64,000 bases of DNA, from contig JADGJC010000066.1 in NCBI GenBank assembly GCA_027596075.1, positions 95,447-159,446 on the forward strand, read 5' to 3'. The position numbers and the translations under genes were made by a program. This document shows, in pieces, positions 1 through 12,710 of this stretch. The notes under the pieces were generated by a model. That model did not search any database. It was given only the letters and a program-made list of their open reading frames with translations, and had not been told where the DNA came from. Numbering within the stretch: the stretch's first letter is position 1; every line of letters begins with the position of its first letter. The stretch is from Rhizophlyctis rosea (Eukaryota; Chytridiomycota; Chytridiomycetes; Rhizophlyctidales; Rhizophlyctidaceae).

Positions 1-3000
1 TTTCTAATAGGTCACGAGTGATACCCGGTGAGAATATTCACATGTATGCATGTGCTCTTCTGCCTGTGTAGAGCCTATTTTCGAAACGTAAATGCAGACT
101 ACCCAAACCCCCTAAGGCCCTATGAGGTCGAAAACGGCTGCGTCAATCTCTGCCATTATGTGATTGCTTGTTGTTATCGTACAACAGGGCGATGAGCTCA
201 TTGCTTGTCGGTTTGGGAAGTTCATATCAGATCAGCGGCCAAAATTACAGACTTTCAGTCACTTGAACGCACGAGTATGGAGTATGGACCTGTCAAGATT
301 GACACACTAATATCAGCTGTACTGAGAAGATGAGAAAAACAAAAAAGTACGTTCACACTATCATACATTATAAGACTCACGTCATGTTTCTATAACATAG
401 TCAGTTGAAGGATGCCAGCGGCCAACACCTCATGTCGTGTTGTCAATGAAGCATTTCAGCCAACCAATGCCGCAGACCAGTCTGGATCATTTCACATATA
501 TGCATCAAGTGTTACAAAGCTAATAAGGGCCAGACCAACAGTCGTCTCACTCTCAAACTTCTTTGACGGCCAAGCTGATCTCTTCACAAAGTTGGCGCCA
601 CGTAATAATGGTCTCAGCTTGGTAGAGTGCTCCCAGGGAGTGTTTTTTCTGCTACTTTACACTCGGGACCGCTTTGTGAATTCTTCACCAAATGGAACAA
701 CAAAAGCAGAACTTCGACCATCTGGAGAGTCTGGGTCAGCTGGTGCAAGGAGCTAGCAGTCCATTAAGATGGGTGTAAGATTCTTGATTTTGTCTGAGCA
801 TAGCAATGGTGTGTGCTACGACATCTTCCACCAAAATCTGCTACTTCGCAAAAAAGTGAATTGACACTTATCGCTTACATTACTGGCTTCACCATCGTCA
901 CATGATAAGCCTGATGGCAATGGCCAGCTTTTCGAGTCCATGACTTCCCGCATCGTTCAACACTGGAGCATCGTTGCTTCGGTCTGAGCCCACACTATTT
1001 GCTTTTCATATCTGTCAACCTCAATGACTGCAGCACCTTCAATCTTCGCTACACGACATGACCAGATTTGACTATACCCGTGAGTTACATTCGTCGCAGC
1101 ATAACTCCTAACTGGCATTGACAAACTGGCATCTAGCGGTCACATCAGGCTCACTACAAACTCAGCCGTCGCGGCCCTCAAACGGACCTAAAAGCCCCGT
1201 TATGAGGGATCGGAATCGATGACGACTAATCCAAATCCAAACACCCAAAGTCCTCAATCGCCAACCCGCCAAAATTTAGTCTGCATCCGATGAGGTCCTA
1301 TCTCCTGCAGCAGTGAACTCTTCTATGCGGCGGTTCTCCTATATGTTCGTGGGATTCAACCGTTCAACTTTGAAGGAATTTGACTGACCACCACAACACG
1401 ATGCCATGCACTTTATCAATGATCCGATCAGCGCAGCACTCGAAGAATCCCTTGACGGCAAGCACCAACACTTCTATTGGACAAGAGGTGGATGGGTTTT
1501 CTTACGATAATGTCTACTATCTTTGCATACTAACCAGTTGCAACATGCCGATGAATGTGCTGGGAGTGGAAGGACAGAACCTTGAATCTTTCGGAGACCT
1601 TCCCTTGTCGGCAGAACGATCTTGCCTTCGAAAGTGGAAATACGCTATCACGATCATCGAGTTTGTTTTTTCCCATCCGCACTTCCGCCGAACCCTGGGC
1701 ACCACATCCCGTCAAACCCGCCTTCAACCGCATTATTGGAAACAAGAAATAAGTGAACTTCGCGGGGTCCTTAGAAAACATGCCAGCCGCGCAACTTCAC
1801 CTCTTTAACTATCACTCTTCCATTTTGGATACGACCAAGCTTTGGATGGAGAACTTGAGGAGGGATTGCGATCATGCAATCTCGTAAGTGATTCGATCCG
1901 GTCACTTGGGCAATTATGTTTCTGCATGCGGCAGGAGGCCGCACTTCTGATACTTCCAAAGCGCAGGAACGTGTTTGGTTGGGAGGGTGGGGAGCATTAG
2001 GTGCCACTGTAGCCTACCGGCAAGATGCGGTGCTGAGAACGTCCGAAAACAGCGTCTTCTTCAGGCAAGTCACGAAGCATGCGGCGACGCCGATCTCTGA
2101 TAATTTGCATTTGCAATCTTGATCTGGAATGCCCACTTGGCGGAGCTCTTCTGATGACGAAGACCATGCCGCTGCGAAAGTCTGGGATGCCCCTCTTTCT
2201 GTTCCTTCCCTCGCTCGACATGTGGGGTCCTCACATCCGCCCAAAAAGGAGCTGCTCAGTAGAGAAGCTACAACAGGCTCAGTCACTGGGAAACCAATCT
2301 ATCCTGATGTCGAAAGATTCCAATCGGCACACACATACTGGATGCCAAATTTGCTAACCGGCGCGCAGGAAAGTGTTGACATAGCACACCAGTCCCCAAA
2401 GTGGTGTCTACCAACCGATACGTGCGATATCGATGTACCTCCATGCATTCGCACGAAATGTCGAGTTTACACCTCCCAAGTTCGCCCCCCATCTTCGATT
2501 TGCTTTCATGCTTGGGACCCGCCCACCACTTTTCCAGACGAGCAAACCTTGAATTGCCTGATAAGTCATACAAAAGATGCGATCAAATGAACTTCAAAAG
2601 GATTGTTGTGTCGGCCTGAGGGCACAAAGGGATGTGCCTTAGTGGTGGATGGCGCCAATTGCACCACCACGTCATTTCTTTGAGTATTCTTGATGCAAAT
2701 GGTCCAAAAATCTGCGGGAATGAGGTAATTCCAAGCAGTGGCATTGATCATCTATGAAGGTGGCAGCTATATTCCGTCTATCGGTGTCAAAAATAATGGA
2801 GACTTCGCCTAAATGGGAAATAAAGCTCGAGGTCAAGAGCGTGAATGCTGGAAGGTTCATGTCAGTCACCAAAATGTCCATCGTCCGGCCTTTGCAATCC
2901 AGTCTTTCCCAGGGCGTGGTACCGGCCATTTCATTGTTGTGATGTTTAGCTCACCATTCTCGGCAACGCTATAGCGAAAAAATGACATCGACAGGATGAG

Positions 3001-3883
3001 ACGATGACCACTGGCAAGCCTCGCTTTGTGATTAGAGGTCACCGAAGCATATGATACGGCTAATGCATGTTTTTCAACGAGAGAGTATTCCCAAGCCGGT
3101 AGGAGGAAAAGGGGGTGTGCGGCCCAATTGCAGGACGGATTGCACTGTGATTCGGCTTAAGCACATCATTCACTTCAAAAAAGGAAGATCAGCGCACTAG
3201 GGAGCCGCTGCCCGATCAGTTATTTTTCCCACTAGCTTGCAAGCCTTGCTCTCTGCGATATCCACATGTAGAAAGATGTGCGATCGTCATCAATAGGTGA
3301 ACATGACCCTCCTTGAATCCGTAAACAAACAGACCAAGCCGACTTCCCCAGCAGCCAAAATGAAGAGGCACCATGAGCCGAACCAATAAAAGAAGTTTTG
3401 CCCCATTTGTGACATATGTGATCCTATCCGCAGAACTCCACTAAACTATCCTAAGGTGTTTCCTGTTGCGTGCTAACCGGACCATCATAGCAAAACTTGC
3501 GGGAAACTGTTCCGGACGTTCGACATTTGAACAGACTGCTGGTATGCGACTGCGCCTTCAACGTGTACGTCAGCAAACAATGTTGGGCCCGCCCCAGTGG
3601 TTGCTCAGTCCTCCACACCTCTTCAATGTACTCCTTTTACCGGCAATAGTACAAGCTCCTTACATGTCCATGTCCTCCAGCAGAGGACCATGTACAGATC
3701 GGATCGACGAGTAACTGATGATGAACCGGACCGCATCGTACCTGTCATCTTCATGCTTCTTGGCCCCATATGGGTGTAGAGGATAATTGTAGCATTGGAA
3801 GACGGATATTACGACCTTCCATTAGCACATATGCGCGACAGACATCCTCATCTGCGGCCAATAATACTATGCAAGTGTTCTTT
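1..3883. other. No supportable gene
   Basis: Open frames on both strands here are short (at most about 150 codons), overlap one another in several frames and show no domain, motif or plausible exon chain that I recognise. I see no tRNA cloverleaf and no clear repeat. Confidence 0.5.
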
Positions 3884-4320
3884 CAATGATACAGTCTGTA
3901 CCATCAATCCACAACATATCAAGATACCCCCGCACCACTGAACCTCAACCCTGTATGTAGTTCCACAGGTGCTTCGCTACGAAAGATGTGATATCGGTAT
4001 GCTATCTGAAGACGGCACCCCTTCTTCGTCAGACAAGGACATATTGGTTGGCTGCGTATCCGTCTTATCTGCCCTTGCCAGCAGTTTCTGAATAATGGGG
4101 AAGCCCAAGTTCTTCATCTTTCCTACTCTGCCGGTCATGAATAGGTTGTTTGTTCATGAATTCTTACCAAGGAAGGACTGGCGAGACAATGACTGGAAAG
4201 CGCTGGCAATGGGTATGACTTGACTTTCCAGTGGTATGGAACTCATACCGGATTTGTGCACCATGGACTCATCATTGAGCGTAGTCCCATCCTAGTCAAG
4301 TTGATGAAACATGTTCCCCC
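3884..4320. repeat. Diverged tandem duplication, unit 1
   Basis: This stretch aligns to 4321-4750 at a constant offset of about 425-435 bp. Matching landmarks are AATGATAC at the unit start, GTGCTTCGC about 85 bp in, CCATGAAT/TCATGAAT, GCTGGCAATG, and GGACTCATCATTGAGC against GGACTCATGATTGAGC. Identity is patchy, so the duplication is old. No coding frame is conserved between the units. Confidence 0.6.
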
Positions 4321-4750
4321 AAATGATACCAGCTCATCATCTCACAGCCGCACCATCGAGGAGCACAGTATCTCACTCGAGCATGGAGCTCTGCGTGTGC
4401 TTCGCGGCTGGGGATGTGGTATCGGCAAATTATTTGAGGATGGATTCCTATCTTTTACGAGAAGGACATGCTGGTCCGCTCAGTCTCCATCTTGTATGTC
4501 CCTGCCAACTGGCTTCAAATGCTGTAGACTTCTGAGTTCTTCATTTCTTCATACCGCTGGCCATGAATGATAAGTTTACAAACTTCTGTCGACGGACTGT
4601 TGGGACAATATTGGGACGACGCTGGCAATGCGAGTGACTTGATTTTCCGCCCGGCATGGGCATCTACCGCAGCTGTGCTGTATGGACTCATGATTGAGCA
4701 TAATCCCATTATACCATGTTGACAAAACAATTCCTCAAGGTAAACGGAAA
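4321..4750. repeat. Diverged tandem duplication, unit 2
   Basis: Second, direct copy of the unit at 3884-4320, with the same order of landmarks. Its end is judged only from where the similarity fades, around AACAATTCCTCAAGG. Confidence 0.6.
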
Positions 4751-5693
4751 GCACTACCCGCATTAAAAGTCGACATTTTGTAAATGGTTGGAAGCACAGA
4801 ACCGACTGCTGCCACGAAACGACGCGTGAAGTAAATCTACGGCCCGCGCCGCTCCCAGAAACCACCGCTTTGGGCATTCCCCCGACTTTTCGCAGACATC
4901 CCGATAACAACCAAACTCGGCTATTAGATATGGATTTACACAATCTGTGAAGCCGAATGATAATCCAGAAAAACATGTGTATCACGACAACCTATTTTCG
5001 AAATGCCGGCGTGATCAAGTGGTGGGGTGATTTTGAGCCGGCGGCGCGAGTGCTTTTCTCAAACTTCTGGACTTGGAGAAAAAGGTTTTGTAGAGTGAGG
5101 CTGGTGGGAATGTTTTACGTGCTGATAAAAAAAGCATCTGTTTATGTGTTGGTGATGCCGTCAAGAGGTGATGGAACAGGTGTGGTGTGGGTCTCTCAGA
5201 AATGGCGAACTCCCAAACCTCTGGCTGGGCCCTTCAAGCAGCGTGGCTTGGACAAGTAAACAAAGCAACCAAGAAACTGCATCTCGACCCCATATCTACA
5301 GCTCTATCATAGCAGAGCCTTGACAAAACACTTTTGCCCCAGCCGAGACATACGAAACCCCCTCGGGCGCATTCATCGCAATCAATAAATGGTGGTTTTG
5401 ATTGCAGGGAAAGTGGACCACTGTAGCAAAAAAATGCGAGCTCTACCAAAATCCAAGTCATGAAACTCAACTGCGAAAAGCATTCGGAGATACGAAGAAT
5501 ATTTATTCAAAACCCTCAAACTAATATAATCCACCTTATGAAAGTCTCAAAAGCCGCGTGACGGAATATAAAAGAAGCAGCAAAGCATCGCAAAATCATA
5601 CTTACAGTCCAAAGTAAAAACCCACCAGCGAACGTAGGTGCACACTGCGCAACATGCAGAACACAAACCTTGAACGGGGAAGTAAGCAAACCT
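4751..5693. other. No supportable gene
   Basis: Only short overlapping frames without recognisable motifs. The stretch ends at the palindrome that opens the dispersed repeat at 5694. Confidence 0.45.
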
Positions 5694-6660
5694 GCTTACG
5701 TAAGCACCATCAGGGCAAAAATCGTCCTTCGGATTGTTTTCCTCCTCCTATTTCCTCCAATCCCGACGAATTCTACGCATCCAAAATCCACCGCAACAGA
5801 TTTAATGCATGATACGGCGTCGTAGTTCGCTTGATCAATAAAACGGCCGGATCTGTCCGCGGGTGTCGAAGAAATCTTAATATGTGGATGCTGCTCGTTA
5901 TGTATGCATGTGTGGTGATGACAGGGCGAGTTCGCCGCTGTTGGTCTGTTCCAAGGAGTCAGAATCATTAGTACTGCCCCTGGGGTGGATGAGAGGCCCT
6001 TACCGACATTCCCGACAGCATACGGGCGTCGTACGGCATTGAAATAGGGTTACGATATTACAGCGGTGCTATGACTGTTTACATCGGTCGTATTTCTGGA
6101 GATAGAGTAACGTAGTAAGCGAATTTGATGATAAGAGTGCTCAGAGATGGATTTTATCGACAAGCGCCGCCAATCCCGATAGTAGGTATCGCCGATCTTG
6201 GCACAAATCTGTTGAATATAACACCAAACTTCCAGTAAGTGCCAACGCCAGTGCCGTGATCCATTTGTTGCGCAAACGGAGATTCTAACAGAACAACCGA
6301 CGCTTGTGTGCCGTGCGTGGTCCCACCACCTCTCTCTGCTGATGTCGTTCCGGTACGGCATCGCGAAGTGGCCGGTCACCTTCAAACTTTCCAACGCACG
6401 CAGAGGTCGCAAATGGCGACTTTCCAGACGGTGCTTCTACCTAAAGACAGTGCACTCCTAGCTACACAGATACTGCGTATCGGCGTCAGCATCGTACATG
6501 GCTCACCGGCATCGAATTTGGAATTTCATTTGGACAAACCGAGCGGGAACGGAGGCCGTTGTTGTCGCATGCGGATAGATAAAGTGAAGCGGATTCAGGA
6601 GAATATAAAACTGCGGCACAACTAGAATCAGAAAAGAGCTGCTATATGGGACGCTGGTTT
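5694..6660. repeat. Dispersed repeat, copy 1 (palindrome-headed, ~1 kb)
   Basis: The copy opens with the perfect 12-bp palindrome GCTTACGTAAGC (5694-5705). The same palindrome opens copy 2 at 11792. A shared 16-mer, TACGGCATCGCGAAGT, lies 660 bp downstream here and 661 bp downstream in copy 2, and several weaker matches (TATTTCCTCC, GCCGCTGTTG, ACAAGCGCCG) keep the same order between them. Similarity fades near GGGACGCTGG. No transposase or reverse-transcriptase reading is visible, so this could be a non-autonomous or dead element. The boundaries are approximate. Confidence 0.6.
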
Positions 6661-7034
6661 GTGGGAATTTGCAAGCAGGACGATGCTTTCGGGTGATTGT
6701 CCGGAGTGGGAAGGAAAATAGGAAGCGAGCGCATCGGGTCATTGTTCTCAAGAGAAATAGCTCGCTTAGCTGATGGGTTGGTCTTTGACCGTTTTGAAAT
6801 CGACCAGTCAACCGTTCAGTCTTCAGAAACCGATTGGACTTAGTGTGGTCCGGTTTCCCTGCAAGTTAAAAATACATAGAACCCTAGAAGAACATATGCT
6901 CTATCGAGACATGTGAATCCGGCGTGGGGCAAAAGTGTATCACATAAATCAAATTCATTTGAAAGGCCCAAAGTTTTCAAGCTCATCAGAACCCATAAGT
7001 AAACACCAACGATCTATTTCAATCACATATAAAT
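6661..7034. other. Intergenic, 3' flank of the ARM-like gene
   Basis: AT-rich spacer between the repeat copy and the stop codon of the minus-strand gene at 7035. It probably holds that gene's 3' UTR and polyadenylation signals; I see no coding signal. Confidence 0.4.
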
Positions 7035-9735
7035 CTACTTTTCCCCATCCAATCCGTGATGCTTCCCCACCTTTGTAATAACCTCCTCACACTTGACCAA
7101 CCTCTCCGTCAAATTATCTACACTGTCAGCCGTCTGGTTCACCGCTTTCCCACACCCCAGAACAACCTCGCTCAAACTCTCCACCTTCTCCGCCATCCCC
7201 ACAACACCGTTCACACATTCCCCAACCCTCTCCTCCACCGACTTCGACAGCACACGAATTGCTTCTTCACACCGCCCGACTCTCCCACCCAACACCTCCA
7301 AACGCTTCTCCGTCCTCTCATTACCACTCTCGACAGAAACCTTGATGCTAGTCAACATACCCATCACCTCCCGCAACGACGGTTCTGGCCCAACCGTCGG
7401 ACTTGTCGCATTGATCGCCGTAGCATTCGTCACGCCAGGGGTCATGCTAGTCCCACCCTCCCCAACTGGCAGCACCGCCTTCCCCTGCCTCTTCATCAAC
7501 CCAATCTCGACACCACTCAAATCAGAGGGTGTCGTTTCCCCCTCATTCCTCGTTTCCTTCGCCTGCGCATCCATCTTCGATCCAAAAGCTGCTGCTGACA
7601 GCATCGATTCGACGGTGGGTGTGAGGGTTTGCGAGGTGAGTTGCAGCGGATGAGGACGGTGTGCGGGTGCGTCGAATGCTGGTGCAGAGGGTTGATTTGT
7701 CAGCGATGACGGCACACTCGCGCTAGCGTTCAAATCAGCACCGGCGGAGGCAGCCATCGGTGGAGGCTCGAGCTGCTGCTGTGAAGCCGGCGACAGGTTA
7801 TCCGATGGCAAAGAGCGGTGTGATCCGTGCACATCATGTATCGACAAACCCGGCTCAGATTTTGACCGGTCGCCAGAGCCCGAACATTGGAGATGTTCAG
7901 GGATGTTGGGCATGATTCGGTTTTCGAGCTGTTGTTGCAACGCCGGCGATAGCTGATTAGATTGCAAAGAGCGGTGTGATCCGTGCGCGTCGTGTGGCGA
8001 CAAATCCACCTCAGTTGTTGACCGGTCTCCAGAGCCCGAGAATTGGAGGTGATCTTCGGCGAAGTTGGGCATGATCGGGTTTTCGGTTGGGGAAAGTCTT
8101 GGGCTGGGAAGGTTTGGTGACTCTAAGAACTTGACACCCAGCTTATTTGCCCATGTCGTCCCCCTCCGCCCGCAAGGGCATTCCAATTCCTCACTATCTT
8201 CATCGATCACATCCTCTACATCACTACCAGCTTGCTCACCCCAACTTCCATGTCCATCACCAAACTCATCGACGTCATGACTACCACTCCCATTAGGATC
8301 TTCATCTGATTTTCCAACAGCCAATCGCGACGTCTTCGGGGTATGAGGACGATGGAGAGCAGGTGACGATGATGGTGCGTCTGAGTCAGTTGTCGACTCA
8401 GGAAACATCCGGGAGGGAGAGTGCGAGGAGGAGGATTTTGTTGCTGATGGCATGCGAGCAGATTCGAGGATGGTTTTGCGTTTCGGGTTTGCGAGGGAGG
8501 AGTCGGATGATGTATTTGTTGGTGATGGAGCGGTGGTCGTCAATTTTGGATTTGATGTTGCATTGATGGAGGTGACCTTGCGAGGAAAAGATTCACTTCT
8601 TGTTGGTGTCAGGTTCTTTCGCACCGTCTCCATCTCCCCCCACCTCTCAACATCCCTAAACTCACTAACAACCCGCATCGAACTTCCTCCCGCCCTGGAC
8701 TCGCTGCGCCCCCTCCTAGTTTCGTCTTCTGATCCATCGTCGTTCATCACCATCGAAAACACCTTCCTTCCGACATCCTGTGCCTCCCCCTTCTCCATTA
8801 GCCCACTTAAGAATCGGTCACACATCTCTTTCCACTCGCTGGTATCCTTAACCTGCGCCGTGAACAAGCCAGTAAGCACTGTCCCAAGATATTGAATGAC
8901 AGATCTCGGAACATCCAGAACCGTCCCAACTGCCTCCGCCAAAGCATTCTGCAACACAACAACATTCCCGCTCAGATTCTTCACAAATACGTTCACCTCA
9001 CCCCTTCCGCTCCCTCCACCGTATACAGATTCAAGCAAAATCTTCGTCTCCTGTGCTATCTGTTGTAGTTGAGGCCGACGGTCTGCTAAACCGATTTTGG
9101 TTATTGCTTCCAGGTCCGCGTAGAAGTGATGTAGGTCAGTAGGCTGAGATGCGAGCGACTTTTGGGTGAGAGTGTATGCAGCGTGCATTAGCTGCTGGGC
9201 AGGTGAGCCTTCGAAGATGCGGACGATGATGGGTATGGTGTAGAAAGGGGATATGCAGGCAAAGGCTGTGAATGTAGACAGGGCTGTTTCACGGAGAGTT
9301 TTATCTTTCTTTGTGCTGCACAGCTCAACTACGCCAGGGAGTGTGGATGCGAGATATGTTTCGACGGCGTGATCTTGTAGTTTGAGAAGTGATGCAAGGA
9401 TAAGACATGCGCCGAGGTTGACTTGAGTATGGTCATGCCGCAATGCTGCGTGAAGTTCCTCCAAGATGTTTGAGTTTGTGAAAACATCATGTGCTCTCGC
9501 TTTCCGGAATGTCGCGATAACAGCAGACGTAGAACGTTGGAGCGAGTGGAAAGACGTCGACTGTTTAGCGGTCAAGATGGCTGTGAGGGCTTTTGACAAG
9601 TCTGAACCCAAGCTGGACGCCTGCAGTACATAATTGAGTTAAGGGGGCATGCCAACTGATGGCGGAGGTCGCGTGTAATAGGGTGTTGACTCAAGATGCC
9701 CAACAAAAACTGACCGGCTTTTCTTTTTCTGACAT
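7035..9735 (-). CDS. ARM-like helical N-terminus / coiled-coil C-terminus protein, function unknown
   Basis: I do not recognise this family. The large exon (9620-7035) has no ATG near its 5' end. A splice acceptor CTGCAG ends at 9621, and an upstream ATG at 9735 gives a 7-codon first exon (MSEKEKP) joined in frame across a 94-bp intron (9714-9621). The inferred product is about 868 residues. Residues about 10-290 are leucine/alanine-rich paired helices resembling ARM/HEAT repeats. About 290-700 is Ser/Thr/Pro-rich and probably disordered, including a tandem 52-residue repeat. The last ~110 residues have heptad-like spacing (segments such as RTEKRLEVLGGRVGRCEEAI) and probably form a coiled coil. 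The frame is intact and the gene stands alone. A scaffold or cytoskeletal adaptor would fit, but that is inference. The donor GTCAGT is slightly unusual. Confidence 0.75.
7765..8076 (-). repeat. In-frame tandem repeat within the ARM-like gene, 2 x 156 bp
   Basis: Two adjacent 156-bp units encode 52 residues each, with the shared cores SGSGDRS, GSHRSL and QQQLE. Both stay in frame and have accumulated substitutions without stops, which suggests a selected duplication. Confidence 0.8.
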
Positions 9736-11791
9736 CCTGTCAGGATCTCTGTGTTGGACAGAGAAGGTCTCGTGGTCATATATTGATATTCAGCCAAAGT
9801 ATCGAATGTCCTAATCCTAGACGAATATGGCTCAAAAGCCTGAAAAGCGGATGACAGGGTTCAAAGTTGCAAGAGTTAGGGTAGTTGAGGATTGTGCAAG
9901 CGAGGGCAGTGGCGGGGCAGAGGGGCCTGGGGCCGCAGAGGGCTGGTGTATGCGACGGGAATAGAGGGAGCATAGTGTGCATAGCGGGAATATTCAAACG
10001 CGCGTGTCAGCCCGTGTCAGTGGGTGAGTGGGTGCAAGTGAGTGCGAGTGAGTGGGTGCAGTTGTAACAACTATTGATAACAACAGGGGAGACGGCCCCG
10101 GGGTCCAGGGGGTATGCGGGCGCAGCAAAGGTGGTGAGGTGAACGCGATATGGTACCCTGTAAAAGTGCTCTCATATTGGGCAGCAGTAAGTATGTAGTC
10201 AGTGTACGTTGTATGTTGCAAAAAGGAGTGGAAGCTTCAAGTGTATATCTCATATGTCATATGTCAGGATTGTTGCACTCAATGCACTGATTTCACGAGG
10301 CTTCAAGCTTTACCGGTGACTCACCAGCTGTCATTGTTTCACCAATCGGGCTTGTGTGGCTAGCTGGTGCCGGCGCCACATCCTCAAACATTGATGTAAA
10401 CCAACCCCACGCATTTCAAACTCATTTTCATTCTCACCCTCTTCCACTTCTTCCTTTCACTCCATTCTCCCAGATCCACATTCCCGCCCCATGCTCCACT
10501 TCCAACTCTCACCCCTTCTTCATCGACACCATCCATATCCCTCTTCATACGAAACCATCAACACCAACGACCCAATGCGCTTGTCGACTTCTTATTGAAA
10601 CGGTGTGTATTTGGACTGGCTGGTGGACTGATGGTGTTGCTGAGCATTGTGGTTGACGTGGTGCGGTCGCATGTTGAGATACCCTTTTTGGGTTTATCAT
10701 ATCCGCCCTATGCTTGCTTCGGCAACCATGGGTATACGTTGCGATTGTTTGCTCCAAGCGCAAATGGTACGCCAACATAAGTCGTCTTGGACGGGCCTTC
10801 ATGTTGCACTAGTCATCGGTCGTACGCATGCTCCCCACCATTTGTTTCACCTCGTTACTTGCGTTTTGTATTTGTTTGCGTTTACCTCCCTTTCTTCCTC
10901 TAATACAGTCATCTTCAAGTAGAAATAGAATGGACTTGGTACTATAAACATTGTATAGCTAGATATTTCTATTCAACATCGGCTTACTTTGCAAGACATT
11001 ATACCTTTGTATATTACTTTTCTTAATATATTCGAGCCTCCTTTGCTTTGGATACCATTTCATCGTGCAGTTAGTGCGAAGCCTATACAACTCAATGATG
11101 CCTCATCTGCTTGTAATATGATTATGATAACACATCCATCCATCCATCCATCCATCCATCTCACTCATCCCCTACATTACAGCAACTTTTCCTCGAGTTT
11201 CATCGCCATCCATCCTCAATCCCATCAATCCATCCCCAAATGATCGACAGATTTCTTTAAGGATGTTCTCCACACACGCTGTAGACCGAAATGTTGCCAT
11301 CCTTAAGACCCGCGCGTGATGGGATGCGTCCCCCCTTGACCTTGGAACGGGGATATGCGTGCCCACCGGGATGTCTCCTTCAAATTACATATATGCTTAC
11401 ATGTGAACAGAAATCTGTCCCCCCCTATGTTTCTTGTGTTTCAGTACGGGAGCGATTGTCGACAAATATGTTCTCCCATTGAAAGAAGAGAAGAACGAAT
11501 GTGTGGGCCATGTGATGTACAAGACTGGATGGGATGCCTTCGATGATATGTAGTCATACGAAAAGGAAGGGCACCATGTCAGACCAAATTCACCATCCCC
11601 TCTCGAAGTCTTCTCCATCTTTTGGTCGTGCACGCTTCAAAAGCGGTGACAAAGTGAGTTTATTAAAGTTGGTGTCCTCAAAGATGTCCACTTCTCAAAA
11701 ATCCCAACTATGGAACATCCGCCTTATGCTTCCACTGCCTCATTTAACGCAAGGGAATGTAACCTTCTAATGTGAACAACCAGCAATGCCT
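9736..11791. other. Long intergenic region with simple repeats
   Basis: No gene is supported. There is a GTGAGTGGGT-like degenerate repeat around 10015-10062, a (CATC)7 microsatellite at 11133-11160 and a homopolymer C run at 11821. The 5' part probably contains the promoter of the minus-strand gene that starts at 9735. Confidence 0.5.
11133..11160. repeat. (CATC)7 microsatellite
   Basis: Seven perfect CATC units in a non-coding stretch. Confidence 0.95.
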
Positions 11792-12710
11792 GCTTACGTA
11801 AGCAACAAATACACAAAAATCCCCCCCCACTGCCCTATTAATTAGTAACGTATTTCCTCCGTTTCCAACGAGACCCACGCATTCGAATGTCCTCAAAACT
11901 TTGGTTCCGGTTGAGGTAGTATAGAGGTCTGTTTTTTGAAAACTGCAAGATGATAGGAGCTCGGGTGTGCGAGAAAACGATAATCATGAAATGGGTTATA
12001 TATGTGGCTAGTCCTGATAATGGGAGTGTCAGTTAGCCGCTGTTGATATGCGCAAAGGCGTCGAAATCATTCCTACGGTTCCCGTAATGGACATGGAGCG
12101 CTTACATACAGGAGAAAATGGCATTACGCTGCTGTATTTACAGCTTCATGTTACGATATGTCGTCGGGCTCCAAATCAGAAGTTTGCGGGCATGATGCTG
12201 CGAATGGAATGGAAAGACGACAAAGTATGATTAGAAGAGGGGTTTTTAGAGACAAGCGCCGGTCCGGTACATATTATGTTTAGGATGATATGTGCACAAG
12301 AGGTGGTGCATTGGACACCGGCTCCCAAGGGATTCTACGCCCGGTGCCATAATCCACCCATTTCTGAAACGTGGATTTCCAATATAGCCTAAAAACCAAT
12401 GCTGATGGGTTCGGAGCGAACGCTGTCAGCATTCCTGCTCACGTCGCTCTAATACGGCATCGCGAAGTCCAACAGTCTCCTTCCACGCTCCAATGGCCAC
12501 AGAGGTGACAAACGACGGTTTCTCAGCCGACGCTTCAGTCCCAGAGCAGTTCCATCGTAGCTACGCACCGCTTGAGCATCCGCGACACTATGGTACTCTG
12601 TTCCTTACCTGCTGTTGTCGATTTCTATCTGAGGCAGACGGTAGGTTCAAAGACAATTTGCTTCCTGCGGCGCTTATGAAGAGGTGAGGTGGTGACGGGA
12701 CGCTAGCGTT
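11792..12710. repeat. Dispersed repeat, copy 2 (palindrome-headed, ~1 kb)
   Basis: Same orientation as copy 1 at 5694. It opens with GCTTACGTAAGC (11792-11803) and carries the shared 16-mer TACGGCATCGCGAAGT starting at 12453. A gap of about 50 bp relative to copy 1 appears after 12500. It has no coding frame in common with copy 1. Confidence 0.6.

Noticed and set aside
1380..1808. 142-codon open frame near the left end
   Set aside because: No recognisable domain or conserved composition, overlapped by frames of similar size on the other strand.
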